Assembly (NCBI GenBank): GCA_009693435.1
Contig: SHXF01000122.1
Location: 1 to 12,543 of the forward strand
Source of the DNA: Betaproteobacteria bacterium
GTDB lineage: Bacteria; Pseudomonadota; Gammaproteobacteria; Burkholderiales; SG8-39
DNA length: 12,543 nt
Direction: 5' to 3'
Position numbers and translations under genes: made by a program
The notes under the pieces: model-generated
Databases searched by the model: none
What the model was told of the DNA's origin: nothing
Seen by the model: only the letters and a program-made list of their open reading frames with translations
Shown: piece by piece, positions 6,456-12,433 of the stretch
Layout of the letters: the number at the start of each line of letters is the position of its first letter
Numbering within the stretch: the first letter of the stretch is position 1

Positions 6456-7490
6456 ATGTCCGATCCAAACACAGTCACCGGCGGCCGCCCGCCGCTTCGC
6501 TACGACATCGCAGCCTGGCTGATCGTCGCGCTGGGCCTCGTATTCGCGCTGTCCGGCCATCTGCTGCCGGCGTTGCTGGCCGGGTTGCTGGTATACGAAC
6601 TGGTGCGCGTGCTTGCGCCGCGCCTGCCGTACGGCCGCGCGCACGGCGAGCGCGCCAGACAGGTCGCGATAGGCGTGCTCGCCATTTCGGTTGTCGCCGT
6701 GCTCAGCGCCGGCGTCTTCGCCAGCGTGGCCTTCCTGCGCAACGAACCGGACAGCCTGCCGGCGCTGCTCGCCAAAATGGCCGACATCATCGAAGGCTCG
6801 CGCGGCATGCTGCCCGACTGGCTGTTGAACAGCATCCCGGTCGACCCCGAGGCGATCAAGGAAATCGTCGGCGAATGGCTGCGCGAGCACGCCGGCGAAG
6901 TGCGCACCCTGGGCGGCGAAGCAGGCCGCGCGGTCGCCCATGTGCTGATAGGGATGGTGATAGGCGCCGCGGTGTCACTGCACGAAGCGCGGGCCGCGCG
7001 CAGCGTTGCGCCGCTCGCCCGCGCGCTGGTGGAGCGCTGCGCGCGGCTGGGCGAGGCCTTCCGGCGGGTCGTGTTCGCGCAGGTGCGCATCGCCGCGCTG
7101 AATGCCGCATTCACCGCAGTCTACCTGGTGGTGGTGTTGCCGCTGCTTGGCATACACCTGCCGTTTGCCAAGACCATGGTGGCGGTGACCTTCGTCGCCG
7201 GCCTGCTGCCCGTCATCGGCAATCTGATATCGAACACCGTGATCGTCGTCATCAGCCTCGCCAACTCGTTCGCGGTGGCGATCGGATCGCTGGTGTTCCT
7301 GGTGGTCATCCACAAACTGGAATATTTTCTCAACGCCCGCATCGTGGGAAGCCGGATCAATGCGGCCATCTGGGAACTGCTGCTCGCCATGCTGGCCATG
7401 GAAGCGGCCTTCGGCATCGCCGGGCTGGTCGCCGCGCCGGTGTACTACGCCTATTTCAAGGATGAATTAAGCGCACGCGGGTTGATTTAA
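6456..7490 (+). CDS. AI-2E/PerM family transporter
   Basis: This 344-residue polytopic inner-membrane protein belongs to the family that includes TqsA, YdiK and PerM. Hydrophobic segments are visible at about residues 18-35, 36-54, 69-94, 158-175, 213-232, 238-258, 259-288 and 303-334, close to the family's eight-helix pattern with a soluble stretch between helices 3 and 4 (95-155). The LLPVIGNLISN and HKLEYFLNARIVG segments (250-298) match the conserved C-terminal half. The ATG at 6456 follows TGGAGG with about 6 bases of spacing. Family members have been linked to autoinducer-2 export and to sodium/proton exchange, but most are uncharacterised, so the substrate is left open. It stands alone, 185 bases before the amidase unit. 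Confidence 0.9.
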   Translation: MSDPNTVTGGRPPLRYDIAAWLIVALGLVFALSGHLLPALLAGLLVYELVRVLAPRLPYGRAHGERARQVAIGVLAISVVAVLSAGVFASVAFLRNEPDSLPALLAKMADIIEGSRGMLPDWLLNSIPVDPEAIKEIVGEWLREHAGEVRTLGGEAGRAVAHVLIGMVIGAAVSLHEARAARSVAPLARALVERCARLGEAFRRVVFAQVRIAALNAAFTAVYLVVVLPLLGIHLPFAKTMVAVTFVAGLLPVIGNLISNTVIVVISLANSFAVAIGSLVFLVVIHKLEYFLNARIVGSRINAAIWELLLAMLAMEAAFGIAGLVAAPVYYAYFKDELSARGLI

Positions 7491-7617
7491 AGGTGCCGGG
7501 ATTCGTCGACGCGTGCCGGGTGCGCGGCGGCACGGCAGAATCAGACGGGCTGATCGAGCCCGCGCTTGCGCTTTGAGCGGGGCCGCCAATCCGGCCGAAA
7601 CCGCAGCGGTGATCAAT

Positions 7618-7644
7618 GCGTATCATTCCGTGGGATGATTACGC
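7618..7644. promoter_or_regulatory. Imperfect inverted repeat upstream of the amidase unit
   Basis: GCGTATCATTCC and GGATGATTACGC face each other around GTG, pairing with one bulge on each side. The site lies 31 bases before the chosen start of the small AtzG-like gene. It could be a regulator-binding site or a leader hairpin. It may also be chance, and I see no matching promoter hexamers. Confidence 0.25.
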
Positions 7645-7675
7645 GTCGCGTGACACTCACCCGGTCGAGGTACGC

Positions 7676-7885
7676 ATGAACCCACCCGCAACCAAAGGCA
7701 TGTCGCCCGCGGAAATCGAACAGGCCGCCACTCGCATGGGACTGGATAACGCCCTGCGGAATTTCCCCGAGACGCTGCATCGCGCAGCGGGACGGGTGGG
7801 CGACATTGCGGCCTTGCTGCCTGAACCGTGGACACCCGTTACCCATCCGGCCCACAACTTCACCGTGCCGGGCAAACCGCGATGA
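7676..7885 (+). CDS. Small AtzG/GatC-like putative amidase partner protein
   Basis: This ORF encodes 69 residues if it starts at the ATG at 7676. A longer start at 7616 would add 20 residues but has no ribosome binding site, whereas GAGG lies 6 bases before 7676. Its stop overlaps the amidase ATG (ATGA at 7882-7885), so the two are probably translationally coupled. The layout is MSPAEIEQAATRMGL, then a helical region to about residue 43, then a proline-rich extended tail (LLPEPWTPVTHPAHNF). That resembles AtzG, the 68-residue GatC-like subunit that stabilises the amidase AtzE, and GatC itself, whose C-terminus wraps around GatA. The relation is inferred from size, position and shape, because no long motif is shared. 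It probably acts as a structural subunit or chaperone of the amidase. Confidence 0.65.
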   Translation: MNPPATKGMSPAEIEQAATRMGLDNALRNFPETLHRAAGRVGDIAALLPEPWTPVTHPAHNFTVPGKPR

Positions 7886-9300
7886 GCGATCCGGCCTGGT
7901 TCAGCATCGCGGAATGCGGCCGCGCGTTCGGGCGCCGCGAGCTGTCGCCGCTCGAATTGACGCAGCACCTGCTCGATCGCATCGCGCGGCTCGATCCGGG
8001 CCTGAACGCGTTCCTGCGCGTCATGCCGGATTCGGCGATCCAGGAGGCGAAGACCGCCGAGGCGGAAATCATGGCGGGAAGATCGCGCGGCCCGCTGCAC
8101 GGCATTCCCTACGCGCTGAAAGACATCATCGACGTTGCCGGCCTGCCCACCACCTGCCATTCGAAGATTCTTGCCGACCATGTGGCGAGCGCCGATGCAC
8201 CGGTGGTGACACGGCTGCGCGACGCCGGGGCGATCCTGCTCGGCAAAGCCGCGTTGCACGAATTCGCCACCGGCGGTCCGGCGCACGACCTGCCCTGGCC
8301 GCCGGCGCGCAATCCGTGGAATCGCGATTTGCATCCGGGCGGCTCCTCCAGCGGCTCGGCCACCGCGCTCGCCGCCGGATTCGCGCCTGCCGCGATCGGC
8401 ACGGACACGGGCGGCTCGGTGCGCAACCCCGCCACCTGTTGCGGACTTGTCGGCATGAAGCCGACCTACGGCGCGATCAGCCGCGCCGGCGTGTTTCCGC
8501 TGTCGTTCTCGCTCGATCACGTCGGGCCGATGACGCGCACGGTGGAGGACAACGCCCTGCTGCTGCAGGCGCTGGTCGGCCGCGATGCCGCCGATCCGGC
8601 CAGCGTCGCCCATCCGGCGCCCGACTTCCTGTCCGGGCTGCGCAGCGGCGTGAAGGGGCTGCGCATCGGCATGATCGAGCACTTCTATACCGAGGACATG
8701 CAAGCCGACTCGCAGCAGATCGAGGCCATCGCCCGCGCCGCGGCGCTGCTGCGCGAACTGGGCGCGCGGGTCGAACCGGTGCGGCTGTCGCCGCTGCGCG
8801 TCTGGGCGGCGTGCGGCCGCGTCCTGATGCAGGCCGAGCAGTACGTGATCCACGAACGCTGGCTGCAGCAGCGTCCGCAGGATTACTGCGAGCTCTCCCG
8901 CGCCAAGCTGCTCGCCGGCGCGTTTCTCCCGGCGCGCGATTACGTGAAGATGCTGCAGGCGCGGCGCGTGCTCGGCGCAGAGTTCACCGCCGTGATGGGC
9001 GATTTCGACGCGCTGATCACGCTCTCGGGATTCGACCTGCCGTGCCGCATCGACAGCCCGCAGGACATCGCGCGCACCTACGAGCGGCAGGCGCGCATGC
9101 CGTTCAACGTCACCGGCACGCCGGCCCTGGCGGTGCCGACCGGTTTTTCCGCGGAGGGCCTGCCGCTCGGCATGCAGATCGCGGGCAGGGCCTTCGACGA
9201 GGCGATGCTGTATCGCATCGCCTGGCAGTATTGCGAAGCCGCCGGCTGGAGCGCCGGTTGGGCGGCGCACCATCCCGACACGGAGAGGTTCACCGCATGA
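7882..9300 (+). CDS. Amidase signature family hydrolase (GatA/AtzE-like)
   Basis: This 472-residue amidase hydrolyses a C-N amide bond through the Ser-cisSer-Lys triad. Lys80 is in GIPYALKD, cis-Ser155 is in the glycine/serine-rich GGSSSGS, and the nucleophile Ser179 is in GTDTGGSVRNPA. The spacing between the two serines (24 residues) equals that of characterised family members. Next come CCGLVGMKPTYG and RAGVFPLSFSLDHVGPMTRT, also standard. The end contains TGTPALAVPTGFSAEGLPLGMQI. I start at 7882 rather than at an ATG 18 codons upstream because 7882 overlaps the stop of the preceding small gene and MSDPAWFSI is a typical N-terminus. No good ribosome binding site precedes it, which fits coupling. 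Its stop overlaps the start of the oxidoreductase gene. It lacks GatB context, so it is likely catabolic rather than part of tRNA amidation. The substrate is unknown. Confidence 0.93.
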   Translation: MSDPAWFSIAECGRAFGRRELSPLELTQHLLDRIARLDPGLNAFLRVMPDSAIQEAKTAEAEIMAGRSRGPLHGIPYALKDIIDVAGLPTTCHSKILADHVASADAPVVTRLRDAGAILLGKAALHEFATGGPAHDLPWPPARNPWNRDLHPGGSSSGSATALAAGFAPAAIGTDTGGSVRNPATCCGLVGMKPTYGAISRAGVFPLSFSLDHVGPMTRTVEDNALLLQALVGRDAADPASVAHPAPDFLSGLRSGVKGLRIGMIEHFYTEDMQADSQQIEAIARAAALLRELGARVEPVRLSPLRVWAACGRVLMQAEQYVIHERWLQQRPQDYCELSRAKLLAGAFLPARDYVKMLQARRVLGAEFTAVMGDFDALITLSGFDLPCRIDSPQDIARTYERQARMPFNVTGTPALAVPTGFSAEGLPLGMQIAGRAFDEAMLYRIAWQYCEAAGWSAGWAAHHPDTERFTA

Positions 9301-10268
9301 CACACGCCATACGCATCCACCGCTTCGGCGGACCCGAAGTAATGCAGTTCGACACCGTCGAGATCGGTGATCCGGGTCCGGGCGAAGTGCGCCTGCGCCA
9401 CACCGCGGCCGGCGTCAATTTCGTCGACATCGGACAACGCAAAGGCCACCAGCAAATCGCCCTGCCCCTGGTGCTGGGACGCGGCGCGGCGGGCGTGGTC
9501 GAGGCGGTCGGCGCCGGGGTCACTGGATTCGGCACGGGCGAGCGCGTCGCCTACACGCCCTACAACGGCGCCTACGCCGAAGCGCGCCTCATTGCCGCGG
9601 ACAAGCTGGTGAAAATTCCCGCGGGCCTGGACGACATCGCGGTCGGCGCGAGCATCATGCAGGGGCTGACGGTGCAGTACCTGGTGCGCGAAGTGCGCAA
9701 GGTCGGCGCGCAGGACGCGCTGCTGGTGCACGCCGCGGCAGGCGGCGTCGGACTGATCCTGTGCCAGTGGGCAGCCGAGCTCGGCGCCACGGTGATCGGG
9801 GCCGTGTCCACCGCGGACAAGGCCGAACTGGCGCGCCAGAACGGCTGCGCCCACGTCATGGTGTATTCCCAGGGGGATTTCGTCGAGCAGGCGATCCGCC
9901 TGAACGGCGGACGCAAGCTCGATGCGGTCTACGACGCCGTGGGCCAGGACACCTTCATGCGCTCGCTCGACGTGCTGCGCCCCGCGGGCCAGATCATCAG
10001 CTACGGCAGTGCCTCGGGGCCGGTGCCGCCGATCGATGTCGGATTGCTGATGCGCAAGGGCGCGCTGGGCGTGAGTACCGGCGCACTGCTCGCCTTTACC
10101 GAAGGCCGCGGGCTGCTGCAGCACATGGCGCGCGAGTGGTTCGAAGTGCTGGCTGCGGGCAAGGTCAGGATCAACGTCAACCAGACCTATGCGCTGAAGG
10201 ACGCCGCGCAGGCGCACCGCGATCTGGAAGCGCGCCGGACAACAGGCTCGACGGCGCTGCTGATGTAG
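9297..10268 (+). CDS. Zinc-independent quinone oxidoreductase (NADPH:quinone reductase, MDR family)
   Basis: This 323-residue cytosolic protein matches the length of bacterial Qor (about 325). The N-terminal catalytic domain shows GGPEVMQF, VNFVDIGQRKG and GRGAAGVVEAVG. The Rossmann part has the nucleotide-binding AAAGGVG at residues 146-152, followed by QWAAELGATVIG. The cysteine and histidine zinc ligands of alcohol dehydrogenases are absent. It would reduce quinones or other conjugated carbonyls with NADPH. The ATG at 9297 overlaps the amidase stop (ATGA), with GGAGAGG about 10 bases upstream. The tight overlaps put it in the same transcript as the amidase and the AtzG-like protein. This is suggestive of a shared pathway, but Qor-type genes occur in many contexts. 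Confidence 0.93.
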   Translation: MTHAIRIHRFGGPEVMQFDTVEIGDPGPGEVRLRHTAAGVNFVDIGQRKGHQQIALPLVLGRGAAGVVEAVGAGVTGFGTGERVAYTPYNGAYAEARLIAADKLVKIPAGLDDIAVGASIMQGLTVQYLVREVRKVGAQDALLVHAAAGGVGLILCQWAAELGATVIGAVSTADKAELARQNGCAHVMVYSQGDFVEQAIRLNGGRKLDAVYDAVGQDTFMRSLDVLRPAGQIISYGSASGPVPPIDVGLLMRKGALGVSTGALLAFTEGRGLLQHMAREWFEVLAAGKVRINVNQTYALKDAAQAHRDLEARRTTGSTALLM

Positions 10269-10290
10269 CCGCAGGCGCCCTCCCGACCAC

Positions 10291-10370
10291 TTGCCCGCTT
10301 GCCCTCTTGCACTCTTGCACTCTTGCCCTCTTGTACTCTTGCACTCTTGCCCTCTTGTACTCTTGTATAT
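10291..10370. repeat. 8-bp tandem repeat, about ten units
   Basis: The unit is TTG(C/T)(A/C)CTC. Units start every 8 bases from 10291 to 10363. The first (TTGCCCGC) and last (TTGTATAT) are degenerate; those between are TTGCCCTC, TTGCACTC or TTGTACTC. The array lies 23 bases after the quinone oxidoreductase stop codon and runs directly into an AT-rich stretch (10364-10384) upstream of the VOC gene. Confidence 0.9.
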
Positions 10371-10373
10371 ACT
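10347..10373 (+). promoter_or_regulatory. Possible promoter of the VOC gene at the repeat boundary
   Basis: TTGCCC (10347-10352) and TATACT (10368-10373) are separated by 15 bases, shorter than ideal. The first hexamer is part of a repeat unit. A second weak -10 candidate, GATAAT at 10425-10430, lies nearer the gene but lacks a convincing -35. The region is locally AT-rich, which supports a promoter somewhere between 10347 and 10430. Confidence 0.25.
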
Positions 10374-10460
10374 AAAAAAATATGAAAACTGCCCGGAAAC
10401 GTTCGCTCTCAAGCCTTCCGTTCTGATAATTGTTCAAAAATTTAACAGCGGAGTGTCGCC

Positions 10461-10868
10461 ATGATACAGATACAGGACGTCGATCATCTCGTCTTGCGCG
10501 TTCACGACCTCGAGCCGATGATCGCGTTCTACTGCGACGTGATCGGCTGCAAGGTGGAGTGGCGACGCCCCGAGCTGGGGCTGGTGCACCTGCGCGCCGG
10601 CAACGCCATGATCGACTTTGCCGCGGTGGACGGACCGACCGGGTTGCGCGGCGGCCCGCCGCCCGGGCGCGACGGCCACAACCTCGATCACTTCTGCCTG
10701 CGCGTGAAGGGCTTCGACACCGACGCGATCGTGAAGCACCTGCGATCGCACGGCGTCGAACCCGGCAAGATCGCCGACCGCTTCGGCGCCGACGGCCGCG
10801 GGATGTCGATCTACCTCAATGATCCGGAGGGCAATGGGTTGGAGTTGAAGGGCGCGAAGGTGGACTAG
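10461..10868 (+). CDS. VOC family protein (glyoxalase/dioxygenase fold, STM3117-like)
   Basis: This 135-residue protein has the vicinal oxygen chelate fold: two beta-alpha-beta-beta-beta modules with a metal site. The first module starts VDHLVLRVHDLEPMIAFYCD and the second starts NLDHFCLRV. Likely metal ligands are His9, His77 and Glu128 (GNGLELKG), and the DPEGNGLEL ending is the family hallmark. The length fits single-chain glyoxalase/bleomycin-resistance/dioxygenase proteins. It looks closest to the STM3117-type subgroup often annotated as VOC family virulence protein, but this subgroup has no agreed reaction. The ATG at 10461 follows GGAG about 9 bases upstream. It is separated from the quinone oxidoreductase gene by 192 bases with a repeat array, so it probably has its own promoter. 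Confidence 0.9.
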   Translation: MIQIQDVDHLVLRVHDLEPMIAFYCDVIGCKVEWRRPELGLVHLRAGNAMIDFAAVDGPTGLRGGPPPGRDGHNLDHFCLRVKGFDTDAIVKHLRSHGVEPGKIADRFGADGRGMSIYLNDPEGNGLELKGAKVD

Positions 10869-11193
10869 GTAATCGGACAACTCGGCGCACAATTCAAGCG
10901 AATGATCCCATGTCTCCGCGCATTTCCCTCACCCTCTGTCCCTCTCCCGGAGGGAGAGGGAAGCAAAGCCAGCCCCCTCCCCGAGAATAAGGGAAGAAAA
11001 GCTGCTCCCCTCCCCGAGAATGAGGGAAGCAAACCACTCCTTTCCCGGAGAGAGAGAGGGGGGGGGAGGAGGTACGCTCCGACCGCTCCCTTCTCCCTCC
11101 GGGAGAAGGGCAGGGGATGAGGGGTAGCACGCGACACGGCAACTTGTCCCTATTCTGCCGACAAGCACCAAGAACGCGAACGTCGCATCACCA
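10869..11193. other. Convergent intergenic region filled by a repeat element
   Basis: These 325 bases lie between the VOC gene (+) and the SnoaL-like gene (-). Most of the stretch is the inverted/tandem repeat element at 10925-11124. The open frames within it are low-complexity proline, glycine and serine-rich translations of the repeats. No gene is seen here. Confidence 0.7.
10925..11124. repeat. Composite element: terminal inverted repeats enclosing ~33-bp tandem repeats
   Basis: The left end (10925-10960) and right end (11088-11124) are inverted copies of each other. Each has an outer 14-base part (11 of 14 complementary between ends) and an inner perfect hairpin. The left hairpin is CCCTCTCCC-GGA-GGGAGAGGG (10940-10960). 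The right hairpin is CCCTTCTCCC-TCC-GGGAGAAGGG (11088-11110). Between them, units of about 31-34 bases recur, aligned on CCGAGAAT at 10981 and 11014 and CCGGAGAG at 11045, each followed by a G-rich end and GGGAAG(C/A)AAA. A run of nine G residues lies at 11058-11066. It looks like a small non-coding palindromic repeat element at the 3' ends of two convergent genes. It may help end transcription. Confidence 0.75.
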
Positions 11194-11625
11194 TCAGCGC
11201 TTTTCAGGCTTGGGCGACCCGTTCACAAGGGTACGCGGCGACGAGTGATGGCTGACGATGAGCCAGCCTCCGGGCGTCTTGCGGTAGGTGAATGAAAAGC
11301 GGTAAGGGAGGACCACGTTGGTGCCGTCGTTCTCGGTGAAGCTGAAGGTGTAGTAGCCGGTATTGACCGCGCCTTCGCCGAACACATGGGTCACCACCCG
11401 CCCTATGGTGCACTTGTAGTCTTTCTTTTTCTGCCGGTCGGCCAGGCCGTCGAAACTGTCGATGCGCTCCTGTGGCGTGGTGAGCAGTTCCGGGTTGTGC
11501 GTGGCAAACAGCGCCGCGTCCTCGTCGTAGAGCGGTATGAGCAGCGAGGGTCCCGGGCCGGTGCTCATTGCGCTCGCCCACCGGTGCACCGCGGCCAGTA
11601 CTTCGGCTTTCTCTGTCGTTTCCAT
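11194..11625 (-). CDS. SnoaL/NTF2-like protein (DUF4440 or SgcJ/EcaC type)
   Basis: This 143-residue protein has the NTF2-like cone fold by pattern: an N-terminal helix (AEVLAAVHRWASAMSTG), LIPLYDEDAALFATHNPELL, a helix with RIDSFDGLADR, then alternating beta strands such as GAVNTGYYTFSFTEN and LPYRFSFTYRK, and the closing GGWLIVSHHSS typical of SnoaL-like and SgcJ/EcaC proteins. I start at the ATG at 11625. GGAG lies 11 bases before it, and METTEKAEV fits the family start; upstream ATGs at 11655 and 11679 lack ribosome binding sites. No signal peptide is visible in this form. Family members act as isomerases or hydrolases or bind small molecules, and many have no known activity. It reads in the same direction as the broken paraslipin gene, 133 bases downstream of it. 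Confidence 0.8.
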   Translation of the reverse strand: METTEKAEVLAAVHRWASAMSTGPGPSLLIPLYDEDAALFATHNPELLTTPQERIDSFDGLADRQKKKDYKCTIGRVVTHVFGEGAVNTGYYTFSFTENDGTNVVLPYRFSFTYRKTPGGWLIVSHHSSPRTLVNGSPKPEKR

Positions 11626-11725
11626 GTGTTTCGTTTCTCCAGTCTCGACTGCCATCGGGTGAAGCACTACACAGCGCATTTCCAGCGCCAGGAACCTGGC
11701 GTGTCTGCTCTGAATCAGGGGATAT

Positions 11726-11748
11726 GCAAGGGGACGGCGTCCCCTTGC
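11726..11748 (-). terminator. Perfect 11-bp-arm hairpin just downstream of the paraslipin remnant
   Basis: GCAAGGGGACG (11726-11736) pairs perfectly with CGTCCCCTTGC (11738-11748), leaving a single base between the arms. In practice the central bases form the loop. It lies 10 bases beyond the paraslipin stop on the minus strand. There is no T-run after it, so it is a possible terminator or mRNA-end hairpin rather than a clear intrinsic terminator. Confidence 0.4.
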
Positions 11749-11758
11749 TCGACTTCGA

Positions 11759-12433
11759 TCAGGCTTTCGCGGCGGGGATGCGCGACTTCTCCAGCACCGT
11801 CATGGCGGAAGCCACCATGCCGGCGACATCCGACAGGTTGCTTGGAATGATCACGGTATTATTGGTCTTGGCGAGGTTGGAGAAGGCGCGGATGTACAAC
11901 TCGGCCACTTTCAGGTTGGCCGCCTGCAGGCCGCCTTCCTTGCCGATCGCGTTGCCCACTGCCTCCACCGCTGCCGCGGTCGCCTCGGCGACGACGCGCA
12001 ACGAGGTCGCCTCGCCCTGCGCGCGGTTGATCGCGGCCTGCTTGTCGCCCTCGGATTTCAGGATGGAGGACTGCTTCATGCCTTCCGCGACATTGATCTC
12101 CTGCTGCTTCTCGCCCTCGGATTTCGCGATCACCGCCCGCTTTTCCCGCTCGGCGGTGATCTGCCGCTGCATCGCGAGCAGGATGGCCTCGGGCGGCGTG
12201 AGGTTCTTCACTTCGTAGCGCAGCACCTTGACTCCCCAGGAGCGGCCCGCTTCGTCGAGCACCGCCACGATCTGGCGGTTGATCACGTCGCGGCTTTGCA
12301 GCGACTGGTCCAATTCCATCTTGCCGACTTCGGAGCGCAAGGTCGTTTGCGCCAGTTGCGTAATGGCGCTGACGTAATCCGAAGTGCCATAGGAGGCTAG
12401 CCCTGCCCGTTGCCCATAAATACCGCTGGACAT
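11759..12433 (-). pseudogene. Paraslipin/SPFH-band 7 protein, 5'-truncated
   Basis: The open frame codes for 224 residues. From about residue 13 (ASYGTSDYVSAITQLAQ) it is a textbook paraslipin of the QmcA/stomatin type: TTLRSEVGKMELD, SWGVKVLRYEVKNLTPPEAIL, a charged helical stretch (about 88-150, AEREKRAVIAKSEGEKQQ), and the closing NTVIIPSNLSDVAGM. Intact paraslipins are about 280-320 residues, with an N-terminal membrane anchor and the first half of the SPFH domain, about 100 residues in all. Those are missing here. The 12 residues before ASYG (MSSGIYGQRAGL) do not fit the family, and no ribosome binding site precedes the ATG at 12433. The gene therefore appears cut near 12395-12410 by unrelated sequence. 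Even if translated, the product would lack its membrane anchor. Intact homologues form ring-like membrane scaffolds and are often paired with NfeD. Confidence 0.8.

Noticed and set aside
5568..6941. 457-codon minus-strand open frame with 13-residue repeats
   Set aside because: It runs antisense to the AI-2E-family gene, through the minisatellite and out of frame across the cyclase gene. The peptide repeat is only the 13-bp DNA repeat translated.
7616..7675. Longer N-terminus (20 extra residues) for the AtzG-like protein
   Set aside because: There is no ribosome binding site before 7616, while a GAGG is correctly placed before 7676, and the extra segment overlaps a palindromic site.
7657..9303. 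548-codon minus-strand open frame opposite the amidase
   Set aside because: It is a codon-structure shadow of the amidase, which has a full catalytic triad. The translation is dominated by Arg, His and Ala.
9078..10412. 444-codon minus-strand frame beginning with an 8-residue peptide repeat
   Set aside because: The repeat peptide comes from the octamer DNA array and the rest is antisense to the quinone oxidoreductase gene. There is no ribosome binding site and no domain.
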